DNA of 64,000 nucleotides from the NCBI GenBank assembly GCA_016793165.1, contig JAEULA010000065.1, forward strand, positions 298,403 to 362,402, read 5' to 3'. The stretch comes from Alphaproteobacteria bacterium (GTDB taxonomy: Bacteria; Pseudomonadota; Alphaproteobacteria; CACIAM-22H2). Below, piece after piece: positions 1 to 8,769 of the stretch. Made by a program: the position numbers and the translations under genes. The notes under the pieces were generated by a model that ran no database searches, had not been told where the DNA came from, and worked only from the letters and a program-made list of their open reading frames with translations. Within the stretch, counting starts at the first letter, position 1; each line of letters opens with the position of its first letter.

Positions 1-2
1 AG

Positions 3-116
3 ACGCTCGAGACGACCGAGGTCGACCTGATGCATACCGTATTCCCGCATCCGACCCTCAGCGAGATGATGCACGAGGCCGTGCTTGACGCCTACGGGCG
101 GGCGATCCACTTCTGA
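3..116 (+). CDS. lpdA: Dihydrolipoyl dehydrogenase, C-terminal end (partial)
   Basis: The last 37 codons of a flavoprotein disulfide reductase; the 5' part lies outside the window. The residues HTVFPHPTLSEMMHEA match the dimerisation domain of dihydrolipoyl dehydrogenase, where the HPT-SE segment carries the catalytic His-Glu pair that acts across the dimer interface. The enzyme reoxidises dihydrolipoamide in 2-oxoacid dehydrogenase complexes. It ends 7 bases before lipA, which makes the lipoyl cofactor this enzyme works on, so the pair is very likely co-transcribed. Identification rests on a short stretch and on this neighbour. Confidence 0.85.
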   Translation, partial: TLETTEVDLMHTVFPHPTLSEMMHEAVLDAYGRAIHF

Positions 117-123
117 ACCCACG

Positions 124-1086
124 ATGAGCGACACGCCGAGCCTGACCAAGGAAGCGCGGGCGGCCCTTCGGCATCCCGAGAAAGCCCATCGCCCGGACAA
201 CCCGATCCAGCGCAAGCCGGATTGGATCCGGGTGAAGGCGCCGACCTCGCCGGCCTATCACGACACGCGCCGGCTGATGCGCGACCTGAAGCTCGCGACC
301 GTGTGCGAGGAGGCGGCCTGTCCCAACATCGGCGAGTGCTGGCAGAAGAAGCACGCGACGGTGATGATCCTCGGATCGGTCTGCACGCGCGCCTGTGCCT
401 TCTGCAACGTCGCGACCGGGAAGCCGGACCAGCTCGATCCCCACGAGCCCGAGAACGTGGCCGCCGCAGCGGGGAAGCTCGGGATGAGCCACATCGTGAT
501 CACCTCGGTCGATCGCGACGATCTCGACGACGGCGGCGCGCTGCAGTTCGTGCGCACGATCGAGGCGCTGCGCCGGCACGCGCCGGCCACCACCGTCGAG
601 ATCCTGACGCCGGACTTCCTGCGCAAGGACGGCGCTCTCGAGAAGGTCGTCGCCGCGCGGCCCGACGTCTACAACCACAACCTCGAGACCGTACCGCGGC
701 TCTATCCGACGATCCGGCCGGGCGCGCGTTATTTCCACTCGCTGAGGCTGCTCCAACGGGTGAAGGAAATCGATCCGACGATCTTCACGAAGTCGGGGAT
801 CATGGTCGGCCTCGGGGAGGACCGGAACGAGGTCATGCAGGTCATGGACGACCTGCGCACCGCCGACGTCGATTTCCTGACGATCGGCCAGTATTTGCAG
901 CCGACGCCCAAGCACGCGAAGGTCGAACGCTTCGTGCCGCCAGATGAGTTCGAAGCCTACAAGGCGATGGCGCTGTCGAAGGGCTTCCTGGTCGTCGCCG
1001 CGACACCCCTGACGCGCTCGTCCTATCACGCCGATGCCGATTTCCTGCGACTGAAGGCCGCGCGCGCGGCGAAGATCGAGCGCTGA
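124..1086 (+). CDS. lipA: Lipoyl synthase
   Basis: A 320-residue radical SAM enzyme that inserts two sulfurs into protein-bound octanoyl groups to make lipoyl cofactors. Both cluster motifs are visible: the auxiliary CX4CX5C set (Cys61, 66, 72) and the radical SAM CX3CX2C set (Cys87, 91, 94, in CTRACAFC). The length is normal for the family. The ATG at 124 was chosen over an in-frame TTG at 85 because the extra residues would lie inside lpdA and do not resemble LipA. The neighbours, lpdA upstream and a COQ10-like gene downstream, are a common alphaproteobacterial order. Confidence 0.97.
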   Translation: MSDTPSLTKEARAALRHPEKAHRPDNPIQRKPDWIRVKAPTSPAYHDTRRLMRDLKLATVCEEAACPNIGECWQKKHATVMILGSVCTRACAFCNVATGKPDQLDPHEPENVAAAAGKLGMSHIVITSVDRDDLDDGGALQFVRTIEALRRHAPATTVEILTPDFLRKDGALEKVVAARPDVYNHNLETVPRLYPTIRPGARYFHSLRLLQRVKEIDPTIFTKSGIMVGLGEDRNEVMQVMDDLRTADVDFLTIGQYLQPTPKHAKVERFVPPDEFEAYKAMALSKGFLVVAATPLTRSSYHADADFLRLKAARAAKIER

Positions 1087-1129
1087 CGCGCGATCCGGCG
1101 CGCGACTGTCGCGGGCGCGGCGGAATGGA

Positions 1130-1160
1130 TTGGCGCGCGGTGCAGCGTCGCGCCTATAGT
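1130..1160 (+). promoter_or_regulatory. Possible promoter of the COQ10-like gene
   Basis: TTGGCG (1130-1135) and TATAGT (1155-1160) lie 19 bases apart in the 180-base gap between lipA and the COQ10-like gene. The -10 hexamer is good but the spacer is longer than the usual 17, so this is tentative. Confidence 0.3.
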
Positions 1161-1236
1161 CCGTGCGCATCGCGCGCCGATCGTCACCGCGCATGATCGA
1201 CATCTTCCGCACCGACGGGGTCACACCCCCGTTCTC

Positions 1237-1265
1237 CGAACGCCCGATCCTTCGAACGCCCGATC
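1237..1265 (+). repeat. Short tandem direct repeat before COQ10-like start
   Basis: CGAACGCCCGATC occurs at 1237-1249 and again at 1253-1265, a 16-base period, ending one base before the ATG of the next gene. It could be a chance duplication or could affect translation initiation; no Shine-Dalgarno sequence is obvious here. Confidence 0.6.
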
Positions 1266-1266
1266 G

Positions 1267-1743
1267 ATGCCGACCCACGCCGAGAAGCGGCTCCTTCCCT
1301 ACGCGCCGGAACAGCTCTTCCAACTCGTCGCGGATGTCGAGCGCTATCCGGAATTCCTGCCCTGGTGCCTGGCGTCGCGCATTCGCAAGCGGGAGGGCGA
1401 CCTGCTCATTGCCGACCTCGTCATCGGCTTCAAGATGATCCGCGAGCGGTTCACGTCGAACGTGAAGCTGGAGCGCCCGAACCGCATCGACGTCTGGTAC
1501 GCCGATGGCCCGTTCAAGCATCTCAACAACCACTGGCGCTTCGATCCCGCGCCGTCGTCCGCGGAGCTGCCGGGCGGCGGGACGCTGATCGACTTCTATG
1601 TCGACTTCGAGTTCCGCTCGAAGCTGCTGCAGTCGGTGATCGGCGTGCTCTTCAACGAAGCCACCAAGCGGATGGTCGCGGCATTCGAGGCGCGCGCGAA
1701 GCAGCTCTACGGCGCGCCCGGGACGTCGCGACCGGCTGGCTGA
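1267..1743 (+). CDS. COQ10/RatA-type SRPBCC protein, ubiquinone-binding
   Basis: A 158-residue START/SRPBCC-fold protein. The N-terminal stretch LLPYAPEQLFQLVADVERYPEFLPWC is a family hallmark (key part VERYPEFLPWC), followed by DFYVDFEFRSKLLQ near the C-terminus. Relatives bind ubiquinone and aid its delivery to the respiratory chain (yeast Coq10). The enterobacterial branch, RatA/PasT, was also described as a toxin, but in alphaproteobacteria the quinone role is the accepted one. It follows lipA on the same strand after 180 bases and converges with the MFS gene that ends at 1837. Confidence 0.9.
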   Translation: MPTHAEKRLLPYAPEQLFQLVADVERYPEFLPWCLASRIRKREGDLLIADLVIGFKMIRERFTSNVKLERPNRIDVWYADGPFKHLNNHWRFDPAPSSAELPGGGTLIDFYVDFEFRSKLLQSVIGVLFNEATKRMVAAFEARAKQLYGAPGTSRPAG

Positions 1744-1836
1744 ACCGCCCGACACCGCGACGGAACCGGCGCCTCCGCGCGCGGCGGAGCTCCGGAGCAA
1801 CGTCGACCCGGCGGTGATCGCGGGCGCCGCTTCGGC

Positions 1837-3165
1837 CTAGCGCGACGGATCGCGGGACCGCAGGATCGGCCAGAACCAGGCGAGGGCCGCGATCTGGAGC
1901 AGCATGAGCGCGCCGATGACGGCGCGATGCGCCGCTCCCGGCGCGAGACCCGTGGTCGCCTGCACGCCGGCGATCGCCCAGCCGACGAGGGCCTGCAACG
2001 CGAAGGCGCCGGCGAAGACCGCGAGATTGAGGGCCGTATTGACGCGGCCGGCCATGCCTGCCGGGAAGGCCTGGGTCATGAGCGTGTAGGCGAAGATCGT
2101 GGCGCAGCCGAACAGGGTGAACGCGAACCAGAGCGGCGCCAGGAAGCTCGTCGCGCCGAGCGCGATGGGAACCTCGACCGCCGTGAAGGCGATGAAGAAG
2201 GCCGCCAGGATGCGTCGCTTGTCGACGCCGCGCTTGATCAGCGGCTCGACGGCGACGCCGCCGAGCAGGTGGCCGGCGATGATGGAGCAGGCGATCACGA
2301 GCAGCACGTTGGCGCGCGCCGACGCGTCGAGGCCGGCGACGTGCTCGAGCCAGGGAGCCGCCCAGAGACTCTGATAGGCCAGGAACATCCCGTGCGTGAG
2401 GACGGTGATCGGCATCACGCGCCAGAACAGCGCCGAAACGAATACCCGCTTCACGCCCGCGAGCTGGTCGGCGAAGGCGGCCTCGCCCCCGCCGCCGCGC
2501 TCGGGCGCGGTCAGCAGGATGTTCGTCGCGACGGCGATGCTCACCCCCGCGAGGACCGTCATCGCCGTGCGCCAGTCGACCAAGGACAGCGCCCATTGCA
2601 GCGGCAGCGTGGCGATCGCCGCGCCGATGCCGCCGGCCGCCAGCAGGATGCCGTTGACGAGGACGAGGCGCTGCGGCGGCCAGTACAGGACATTGGCCTT
2701 GAAGCCGGACATCAGGCCGCCGCATACGCCGAGACCGATCAGGGCGCGGCCCAGCGCCAGCATCGGCACCGAGGCGGCATGGGCATAGACGAAGGCGCCG
2801 AGTCCGGCGATGAGGAACAGCGTCCCGTTAACGCGTCGCGGGCCGTAGCGGTCGAGCAGCACGCCGAGCGGGATCTGCGCCGCCGCGAAGGCCGCGAAAT
2901 AGGCGGAGGTCAGGACGCCGACGTCCGCGGGCGCGATCGCGAACTCGGCGGCGAGCTGCGGCGCGATCACCGCATTGGTGCCGCGCAGCAGATAGCTCAT
3001 GAGATAGCCCGCCGCGAAGGGCAGGAAGCAGCGGAGGATGAGCGCGACCGTGGACGTGACGACCTCCCGCGGCGCGACGTCGGCGTCAGGCGCGACGACG
3101 GCCGGCGACGAACCACAGCCACATCGCGCCCTGCAGCGCCACCAGCGCGGCGAGCACCACGCCAT
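1837..3165 (-). CDS. MFS transporter (first of a tandem pair)
   Basis: A 442-residue major facilitator carrier with about 12 hydrophobic segments. The family A loop appears as GVLLDRYGPRRV after the first helices. It is clearly a paralog of the next gene upstream: both share FLPFAAGYL, VGVLTSAYFA and DRYGPRRV. The ATG at 3165 is the only ATG, GTG or TTG I can find before the first helix. It makes the gene overlap its upstream neighbour by 80 bases and adds a Cys/Arg-rich N-terminus that may not be genuine. Substrate unknown; nothing nearby indicates it. Confidence 0.85.
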   Translation of the reverse strand: MAWCSPRWWRCRARCGCGSSPAVVAPDADVAPREVVTSTVALILRCFLPFAAGYLMSYLLRGTNAVIAPQLAAEFAIAPADVGVLTSAYFAAFAAAQIPLGVLLDRYGPRRVNGTLFLIAGLGAFVYAHAASVPMLALGRALIGLGVCGGLMSGFKANVLYWPPQRLVLVNGILLAAGGIGAAIATLPLQWALSLVDWRTAMTVLAGVSIAVATNILLTAPERGGGGEAAFADQLAGVKRVFVSALFWRVMPITVLTHGMFLAYQSLWAAPWLEHVAGLDASARANVLLVIACSIIAGHLLGGVAVEPLIKRGVDKRRILAAFFIAFTAVEVPIALGATSFLAPLWFAFTLFGCATIFAYTLMTQAFPAGMAGRVNTALNLAVFAGAFALQALVGWAIAGVQATTGLAPGAAHRAVIGALMLLQIAALAWFWPILRSRDPSR

Positions 3166-4318
3166 GGGCGCCGGCCCGGGTCACCGCGAAGCCGTGCTCG
3201 ACCCAGACGAGGGCGTGGCCGATCGACGCCTGGATGAGGAACGCGACGAGGAAGACGACGAGATTGATCGCCGTGTTGAGACGGCCGGCGAGGTCTCGCG
3301 GGAACAGGGGCGTCAGGATCACATAGGCGATGACGCTGCCGGTCCCCAGGACCACGTAGAGCACCCAAAGCGCCACGGCGCCGCGGCTCGGCCCCAGCGC
3401 GAGGCCGGCCTGGAGGAGGATGAACGCTCCGGTATAGACGGCGAAGAGCGTGCCCTTGTCGACGCCGCGGCGGCCGAGGGCGTCGGTCACGGCGCCGCTC
3501 AGCAGATAGCCGGGGATGATGCCGAGCAGGACGAGGAGCATCGCGACGGGAACCTCGGCCGGCGCGAACCCTGCGACGTCGACGAGCCACGGCGCGGTCC
3601 ACAGCGTGTGGTAGGCCTGGAACACGGATTGCGTGAAGGCGGAGAGGGGGACGACGGCCCAGAACGCCCGGGCCGTGAAGATCCGGCGGACGCCGTCGAG
3701 CGCCTCGCCCAGTCCCGACACCGTGGCCGGACGACGATCGGGCACGATCCGCCAGACGATCGCCGCGAGCACCAGCGCGCAAGCGGTGAGGACATGGAAC
3801 ACACCGCGCCATCCCACCGCATCGGCGAGCCAGGTGACCGGCAGCGTTCCGACGGCACCGCCGACGCCGGCAAAGGCCATCAGGACGCCATTGGCCGTGC
3901 CCAGCCGTTCGGGAGGCCAGAACAGCGTGTTCGCCTTGAACCCGGCCATCAGGCAGGTCGCCACGCCGACGCCGATGAGCCCGCGCGCGAGGGCGAGGCC
4001 GGCCAGCGTCGTCGCCTGCGAGAACAGCAGCGCCCCGATCGCGGCGAAGACGAGCAGCACCGCCTGCACGCGCCGCGGCCCGTAACGGTCGAGGAGCACG
4101 CCCGCGGGGATCTGCAGCAGCACGAAGCCGGCGAAATAGGCGCTGGTCAGCACGCCGAGCGCCGCGATGTCGATCTGGAGCTCCGCGGCGAGGCGCGGTC
4201 CCACGACCGCGTTCACCGTGCGGAAGATGTAGGAGAGCAGGTATCCCGCCGCGAAGGGCAGGAAGCAGGTCAGGACGACGCGCGCGAAGCCGCCGTCGCG
4301 TGAGTCACCGGGGCTCAC
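3086..4318 (-). CDS. MFS transporter (second of a tandem pair)
   Basis: A 410-residue major facilitator carrier with about 12 membrane segments and the loop GVLLDRYGPRRV. I take the GTG at 4318 as start: it forms a GTGA overlap with the stop of the small upstream gene, and the first membrane segment (VVLTCFLPFAAGYLLSY) begins about 14 residues later. A longer open frame to 4519 would run through the upstream gene in another frame and looks non-native (Arg-rich). Tandem paralogous carriers translated from one transcript may form a heteromeric unit or be a recent duplication. Substrate unknown. Confidence 0.87.
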   Translation of the reverse strand: MSPGDSRDGGFARVVLTCFLPFAAGYLLSYIFRTVNAVVGPRLAAELQIDIAALGVLTSAYFAGFVLLQIPAGVLLDRYGPRRVQAVLLVFAAIGALLFSQATTLAGLALARGLIGVGVATCLMAGFKANTLFWPPERLGTANGVLMAFAGVGGAVGTLPVTWLADAVGWRGVFHVLTACALVLAAIVWRIVPDRRPATVSGLGEALDGVRRIFTARAFWAVVPLSAFTQSVFQAYHTLWTAPWLVDVAGFAPAEVPVAMLLVLLGIIPGYLLSGAVTDALGRRGVDKGTLFAVYTGAFILLQAGLALGPSRGAVALWVLYVVLGTGSVIAYVILTPLFPRDLAGRLNTAINLVVFLVAFLIQASIGHALVWVEHGFAVTRAGAHGVVLAALVALQGAMWLWFVAGRRRA

Positions 4319-4668
4319 GCCTCGTCGGCGAGCGCGACGCTGCGGCCGATGGCCGTGAGCTTGCAGACCAGCCAGTCCGGCTTCATCGGATTGTTGAACC
4401 AGGGCTCGGCCCACCCCTGGTCGAGGCAGCTCCTGATCGTGCGGGAATCGACGCGACGACCGTCGTCCCAGAACAGCGGCAGCTTGCCGCCGGCCTGATC
4501 GAGGCCACGCTGCAGCCACTCGCGTTGCGCCGGCGTCGGCAGGCCGGGGGCGTCGGCGAGACTCGACGGGCGGCCGCGGCGACGCGGCGCGATCTCCGGC
4601 ACCGGCTTGCGCCGCAGCGGGAACGGGATCGGCTCTCCGGACTTCACTGACATCGGGCGTTCCGCCAT
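4315..4668 (-). CDS. Small soluble hypothetical protein coupled to MFS pair
   Basis: About 117 residues (112 if the ATG at 4653 is used). I do not recognise the family. The N-terminal part is basic (PRRRGRPSS). The rest looks like a compact alpha/beta fold with DDGRRVDSRTIRSCLDQGWA followed by a WF-rich segment and PDWLVCKLT, a pattern resembling a winged-helix-like module. There is no signal peptide or membrane segment. It is translationally coupled to the downstream MFS gene through a GTGA overlap, so it probably shares its regulation. Codon pattern matches the neighbours, which supports a real gene. Confidence 0.65.
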   Translation of the reverse strand: MAERPMSVKSGEPIPFPLRRKPVPEIAPRRRGRPSSLADAPGLPTPAQREWLQRGLDQAGGKLPLFWDDGRRVDSRTIRSCLDQGWAEPWFNNPMKPDWLVCKLTAIGRSVALADEA

Positions 4669-4834
4669 GGGCGCTTGCGCGCTGGTTCGTTGAAGGCGGC
4701 GGAGATTAGTCCGGGGGCCGCAGCGCTGAAAGAGAACGCGTGCGGAACATCGACGATCGCGGTGCGGAGGTCCGCGATCCATCGCCGCCGGGGCGGGAAG
4801 GGCGGCCCGCCTCGGCGACGCGGCGCAGCGGCGG

Positions 4835-5443
4835 TCAGCCGCGCGCCGCCTTGAGCGCGGCAGCGACCTTGGCGACGCGCGCGCCGTGCACCTTCGCGAC
4901 CGCGACGTCGTCGGCGGTCGGCGGCTGGTTCTGTCCGGACACGGTCGATGCGCCGTAGGGCGTGCCGGCCTTGAACAGCGCCGGGTCGACATAGCCGGCG
5001 GGCACGATGATGAAGCCGAGATGCGCCAGCGGCGCGTAGAGCGTGAGCAGCGTGGTCTCGTTCCCGCCATGCAGGGTCTGCGTCGAGACGATCGCCGCTC
5101 CGGCCTTGCCGTTGATCTTGCCCTGGAACCACAGGCCGCCGAGGGAATCGATGAAGGCCTTCAGCTCGGCGGAGACGTTGCCGAAGCGCGTCGGCGTCCC
5201 GAACGCGACGGCGTCGGCCCATTCGATGTCGGCCGTCGTCGGCGCGCCGTATGCGGCATCCATGCGCCCGGCATTCTCCTTCCAGCCCGGCACGCCGGCG
5301 ATGACGTCGGCGCCGACGATGTCGCGCGCGCGGCGCAGCCGGGTCTCGGCGCCCGCCGACTGGGCACCCTCGGCGAAAGCCTTGGCGAGCGCCTCGGTCG
5401 AGCCGTTGCGCGAGTAGAAAGCGACGAGAACGTTGGTGGCCAT
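4835..5443 (-). CDS. wrbA: NAD(P)H:quinone oxidoreductase, WrbA type
   Basis: A 202-residue flavodoxin-like enzyme. The N-terminus VLVAFYSRNGSTEALA is the FMN phosphate-binding loop. The stretch GTPTRFGNVSAELKAF and the HGGNETTLL loop are typical of WrbA, as is the overall length. WrbA proteins are FMN-dependent, tetrameric, cytosolic, and reduce quinones by two electrons to avoid semiquinone formation. It stands alone between the small hypothetical gene and a divergent MFS gene. Confidence 0.93.
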   Translation of the reverse strand: MATNVLVAFYSRNGSTEALAKAFAEGAQSAGAETRLRRARDIVGADVIAGVPGWKENAGRMDAAYGAPTTADIEWADAVAFGTPTRFGNVSAELKAFIDSLGGLWFQGKINGKAGAAIVSTQTLHGGNETTLLTLYAPLAHLGFIIVPAGYVDPALFKAGTPYGASTVSGQNQPPTADDVAVAKVHGARVAKVAAALKAARG

Positions 5444-5578
5444 GGTGAATCCCCGGATCTGGATGAGGGCGACAAGCTAAGGCGGCAGGCCGGGGAATCG
5501 AGCCCTGCGTGGTCGACACAGTGTTCATGCCCAGTGGACGATGGACTTGGCGCGTCGAGCCGCGGATCATCGCGCGCC

Positions 5579-6799
5579 ATGCGTCGCGCTTCACCCGCCC
5601 TAGCCCAGGGATTCACGAATGTCGGTCACAGCCTGGACCACATCCTGACCCTGCTCTACCCGACGGTCGTCCTCGTGCTCGAGCGGGAGTGGGGACGGTC
5701 CTATGGCGAGTTGATCGGGCTGATGCTCGTCGGCCAGGTGCTGTTCGGCGCCATGGCCTTGCCAGCGGGGTGGTTTGCCGATCGCTGGTCGACGCTCGGG
5801 ATGATGGCGATCTACTTCCTGGGCAGCGGCGTGGCGGCGATCCTCACGGGCTTCGCCTCGACACCGTCCGGCCTCGCGATCGGTCTGGCCGCGATCGGCT
5901 TCTTCGCCGCGATCTACCATCCCGTCGGCATGGCCTGGCTCGTGCGCAGCACCCTCAATCGCGGCCGCGCGCTCGGCTGGAACGGCATGTTCGGCTCGAT
6001 CGGCATCGCCCTCGGGCCGGTGATCGCGGGCGCGCTGTGCCAGTGGTGGTCCTGGCGTGCCGCCTTCATCGTGCCGGGCGCGATCACGGCGGCGCTGGGA
6101 CTCGCGCTTCTCGCGTCGTGGCGCCTGGGCTGGCTGGTCGAGGCCGACGCCGTGCCGCGCCATGCGCCGCCGCCGCCGCCGCGCGGGGAAATGGTCCGCG
6201 TCTTCGTGCTGCTGTCGGTGACGATGACGTGCGGCGCGCTGGTCTACCAGTCGCTGACCATCGTCCTGCCGAAGCTCTTCGCGGAGCGGCTGGGCGAGGC
6301 GACCGGGCTCGGCGCCTTCGGCATCGGCGGCCTGGTCGGGGTCGTCTACCTCTGCGCCGGAGCCTCGATGCCGATCAGCGGCTGGCTCGCCGACAAGTTC
6401 GCGACCCAGCGCACGTATCTGGCCTCGTTCGCGCTGCAGGCGCCGCTGCTGCTCTTCGCCGCGTTCCTGGATTCCTGGCCGCTGCTGGCGGTCACGATCG
6501 GCCTGGTCTTCGTGAGCACGCTGGCCGGTCCGGCCGAGAACAAGCTGCTGGCGCACTACACGCCGGGCCGCTGGCAGGGCACGGGCTACGGCGCCAAGTT
6601 CGTGCTCGCCCTCGGCGTGTCGGCAAGCGCGATCCCGCTGATCGCCTGGATCTACGGATCGACCGGCGGGTTCTTCTGGCTGTTCATCCTGATGGGCGGC
6701 CTCGCGGGCACGGCCCTGCTGGGGGCCGCGCTGATCCCGGCCAAGGCCGGCGCCGCCGCGCCGCAGCCGGCGCGCGCGAGCCCGGCGCCCGCGGAGTAG
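5579..6799 (+). CDS. MFS transporter, fosmidomycin-resistance-like
   Basis: A 406-residue, 12-helix carrier. The start GFTNVGHSLDHILTLLYPT (about residues 11-29) and the later IYHPVGMAWLVR resemble the Fsr (fosmidomycin resistance) branch of the MFS. I chose the ATG at 5579 because the first helix follows directly; the frame is open further upstream but only through sequence antisense to wrbA. Single gene, divergent from wrbA and convergent with metY, 3 bases apart. Substrate not inferable from context. Confidence 0.85.
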   Translation: MRRASPALAQGFTNVGHSLDHILTLLYPTVVLVLEREWGRSYGELIGLMLVGQVLFGAMALPAGWFADRWSTLGMMAIYFLGSGVAAILTGFASTPSGLAIGLAAIGFFAAIYHPVGMAWLVRSTLNRGRALGWNGMFGSIGIALGPVIAGALCQWWSWRAAFIVPGAITAALGLALLASWRLGWLVEADAVPRHAPPPPPRGEMVRVFVLLSVTMTCGALVYQSLTIVLPKLFAERLGEATGLGAFGIGGLVGVVYLCAGASMPISGWLADKFATQRTYLASFALQAPLLLFAAFLDSWPLLAVTIGLVFVSTLAGPAENKLLAHYTPGRWQGTGYGAKFVLALGVSASAIPLIAWIYGSTGGFFWLFILMGGLAGTALLGAALIPAKAGAAAPQPARASPAPAE

Positions 6800-6802
6800 C
6801 GC

Positions 6803-8110
6803 TCAGACGGCCGCGAGGGCGCGATCGAGATCGTGGATGAGATCGTCCGCGTTCTCGATCCCGATCGACAGTCGCAGCACGTCGGGTCCGGCGCCCGCCT
6901 TGATCTGCTGCTCCTCGCTGAGCTGGCGATGCGTCGTCGACGCCGGGTGGATCACGAGCGAGCGCGTGTCGCCGATATTCGCGAGATGCGAGAACAGCTC
7001 GACGTTCTCGACCAGCTTCACGCCCGCCGCGAAGCCGCCCTTGACGCCGATCGTGAAGACTGAGCCGAAGCCGCGTGCCAGGTACTTGCGGGCCAGTCCG
7101 TGGAACGGGCTGCTCTCGAGCCCGACATACGACACCCAGGCCACGGCGGGATGGTCGGCGAGGAACCGCGCGACCTTCAGCGCATTGGCGCAGTGGCGCT
7201 CCATGCGCAGATGCAGTGTCTCGATGCCGGTGAGGGTCATGAACGCGTTCATCGGCGCCATCGTCGGGCCGAGATCGCGCAGGCCGACCGCGCGCGTCTT
7301 CATCGAATAGCCGAAGTCTCCGAAGGTCTCGGCGAAGGTGAGCCCGTGATAGGCCGGGTCGGGCCGGGTGAGCGACGGATAGCGCTCGGCATTGCGCGCC
7401 CAGTCGAAGCGGCCGGACTCGATCACCACGCCGCCCATCGAGGTGCCGTGGCCGGAGAGGAATTTCGTCGTCGAATGGATGACGATGTCCGCGCCCCACT
7501 CGAACGGCCGGAACAGCCACGGCGAGGCCATGGTGTTGTCGACCATCAGCAGGATGCCCGCGTCGCGCGCGATCGCGGCGACCGGCTCGATGTCGACGAC
7601 GATGCCGCCGGGATTGGCGAGGACCTCGAGGAAGATGGCCTTCGTCCTGGGCGTGATGGCGCGGCGGAAGTTCTCGGGGTCGGTCGGGTCGACGAAGGTT
7701 ACCTTCCAGCCGAACTTCCGGAAGGTCTGCGAGAACTGCGTGATCGAGCCGCCGTAGAGGTTGCGCGAAGCGACGAACTCGTCGCCCGGCTCCATGATCG
7801 TGAAGAAGGCGAGCAGTTGCGCCGCGTGGCCCGAGGCCGCTGCGACCGCACCGCGTCCGCCCTCGAGCGCCGCGACGCGCTCCTCCAGCGCCGACACCGT
7901 CGGATTTCCGATGCGCGTGTAGATGTAGCCGAAGTCCTGCAGGTTGAAGAGGGACGCCGCATGGTCGACATCGTCGAATACGTAGGACGTCGTCTGGTAG
8001 ATCGGCACGTTGCGCGCGCCTGTCGTCGGATCCGGCGACGCGCCGGCATGGACCGCGCGGGTCTCGAAGGCGTAGGGACGGTCGGCGCGCGCGGGGCGTT
8101 CCTCGGGCAT
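6803..8110 (-). CDS. metY: O-acetylhomoserine sulfhydrylase/aminocarboxypropyltransferase
   Basis: A 435-residue PLP enzyme of the Cys/Met metabolism family. It makes homocysteine from O-acetyl- (or O-succinyl-) homoserine and sulfide in direct sulfhydrylation. The PLP lysine is Lys216 in HSTTKFLSGHG. The family markers YTRIGNPT and SGHAAQLLA are present, and the length fits MetY rather than the shorter MetB/MetZ. A good ribosome site (GAAGG, 8 bases upstream) supports the ATG at 8110. It closes a minus-strand run with lysE and gdt1. MetZ cannot be wholly excluded by eye. Confidence 0.93.
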   Translation of the reverse strand: MPEERPARADRPYAFETRAVHAGASPDPTTGARNVPIYQTTSYVFDDVDHAASLFNLQDFGYIYTRIGNPTVSALEERVAALEGGRGAVAAASGHAAQLLAFFTIMEPGDEFVASRNLYGGSITQFSQTFRKFGWKVTFVDPTDPENFRRAITPRTKAIFLEVLANPGGIVVDIEPVAAIARDAGILLMVDNTMASPWLFRPFEWGADIVIHSTTKFLSGHGTSMGGVVIESGRFDWARNAERYPSLTRPDPAYHGLTFAETFGDFGYSMKTRAVGLRDLGPTMAPMNAFMTLTGIETLHLRMERHCANALKVARFLADHPAVAWVSYVGLESSPFHGLARKYLARGFGSVFTIGVKGGFAAGVKLVENVELFSHLANIGDTRSLVIHPASTTHRQLSEEQQIKAGAGPDVLRLSIGIENADDLIHDLDRALAAV

Positions 8111-8150
8111 GTCTCGTTCCTTCGGCGGCGAGAGTGGGGCTCGCGCGTGA

Positions 8151-8768
8151 CTACCACGCGATGGCGGCGACCGACCACAAGGCGAACGCCGCGAGCGTCG
8201 CGGCGGACCCCACCCGGATCCAGCGTCGCGCCGCGAGCGGCAGCTGCCCGCGCAAGGCGCCGATGATCGCGGCCAGCGTCAGCCACCATGCCGCGGATCC
8301 GAGGAACACGCCGGCGACGACGACCAGCGGGCTGCCGCTGGCGGCGAGGTCGGCGCCGAGGCTGCTGAAGATCGCGATGAAGGACAGGATCGTCGCGGGA
8401 TTCGCCAGGGTGAGCACGAACACCGCGCCGAAGCTGGCGAGAAGCCCGCCGTGCACGTCGATCCTCGCGGCGCGCGCCGCATCGCCGTCGCGCAGGATCC
8501 GCCACGCGATCGCCGCCAGCAGGATGCCGCCGGCCATGCGGATCGGCGTCTGCCAGGCGACGAGGCGCATGGTGATCGCGGTGACGCCGAAACCGGCGAG
8601 GGCGCCGTAGACGCCGTCGGCAGCGGCGGCGCCGAGGCCGGCGACGAAGGCGGCGAGCGGGCCGCGGCTGATGCCGCGCTCGATGCACAGGAGCCCGATC
8701 GGGCCGACGGGGGCGGCGATCGACAGGCCGATCACCATCGCCTTCAGGAAGAGGGCGGCCTCGGGCAC
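8151..8768 (-). CDS. LysE/RhtB-family amino acid exporter
   Basis: A 205-residue inner-membrane protein with about six hydrophobic segments. The start GLSIAAPVGPIGLLCIERGI (about residues 14-33) contains the PVGP motif of LysE/RhtB exporters. These move amino acids or derivatives out of the cell. It starts one base after the stop of the gdt1-like gene, so the two are co-translated, and metY follows after 40 bases. The metY neighbour makes a sulfur amino acid or homoserine derivative a possible substrate, but this is inference only. Confidence 0.88.
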   Translation of the reverse strand: MPEAALFLKAMVIGLSIAAPVGPIGLLCIERGISRGPLAAFVAGLGAAAADGVYGALAGFGVTAITMRLVAWQTPIRMAGGILLAAIAWRILRDGDAARAARIDVHGGLLASFGAVFVLTLANPATILSFIAIFSSLGADLAASGSPLVVVAGVFLGSAAWWLTLAAIIGALRGQLPLAARRWIRVGSAATLAAFALWSVAAIAW

Positions 8769-8769
8769 G

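Noticed and set aside
58..1800. 580-codon minus-strand frame across lipA and the COQ10-like gene
   Set aside because: Mirror of two well-supported genes; low-complexity Arg-rich product.
8111..8150. SAM riboswitch before metY
   Set aside because: Only 40 bases separate metY from the upstream lysE-like stop, and no conserved blocks are visible.
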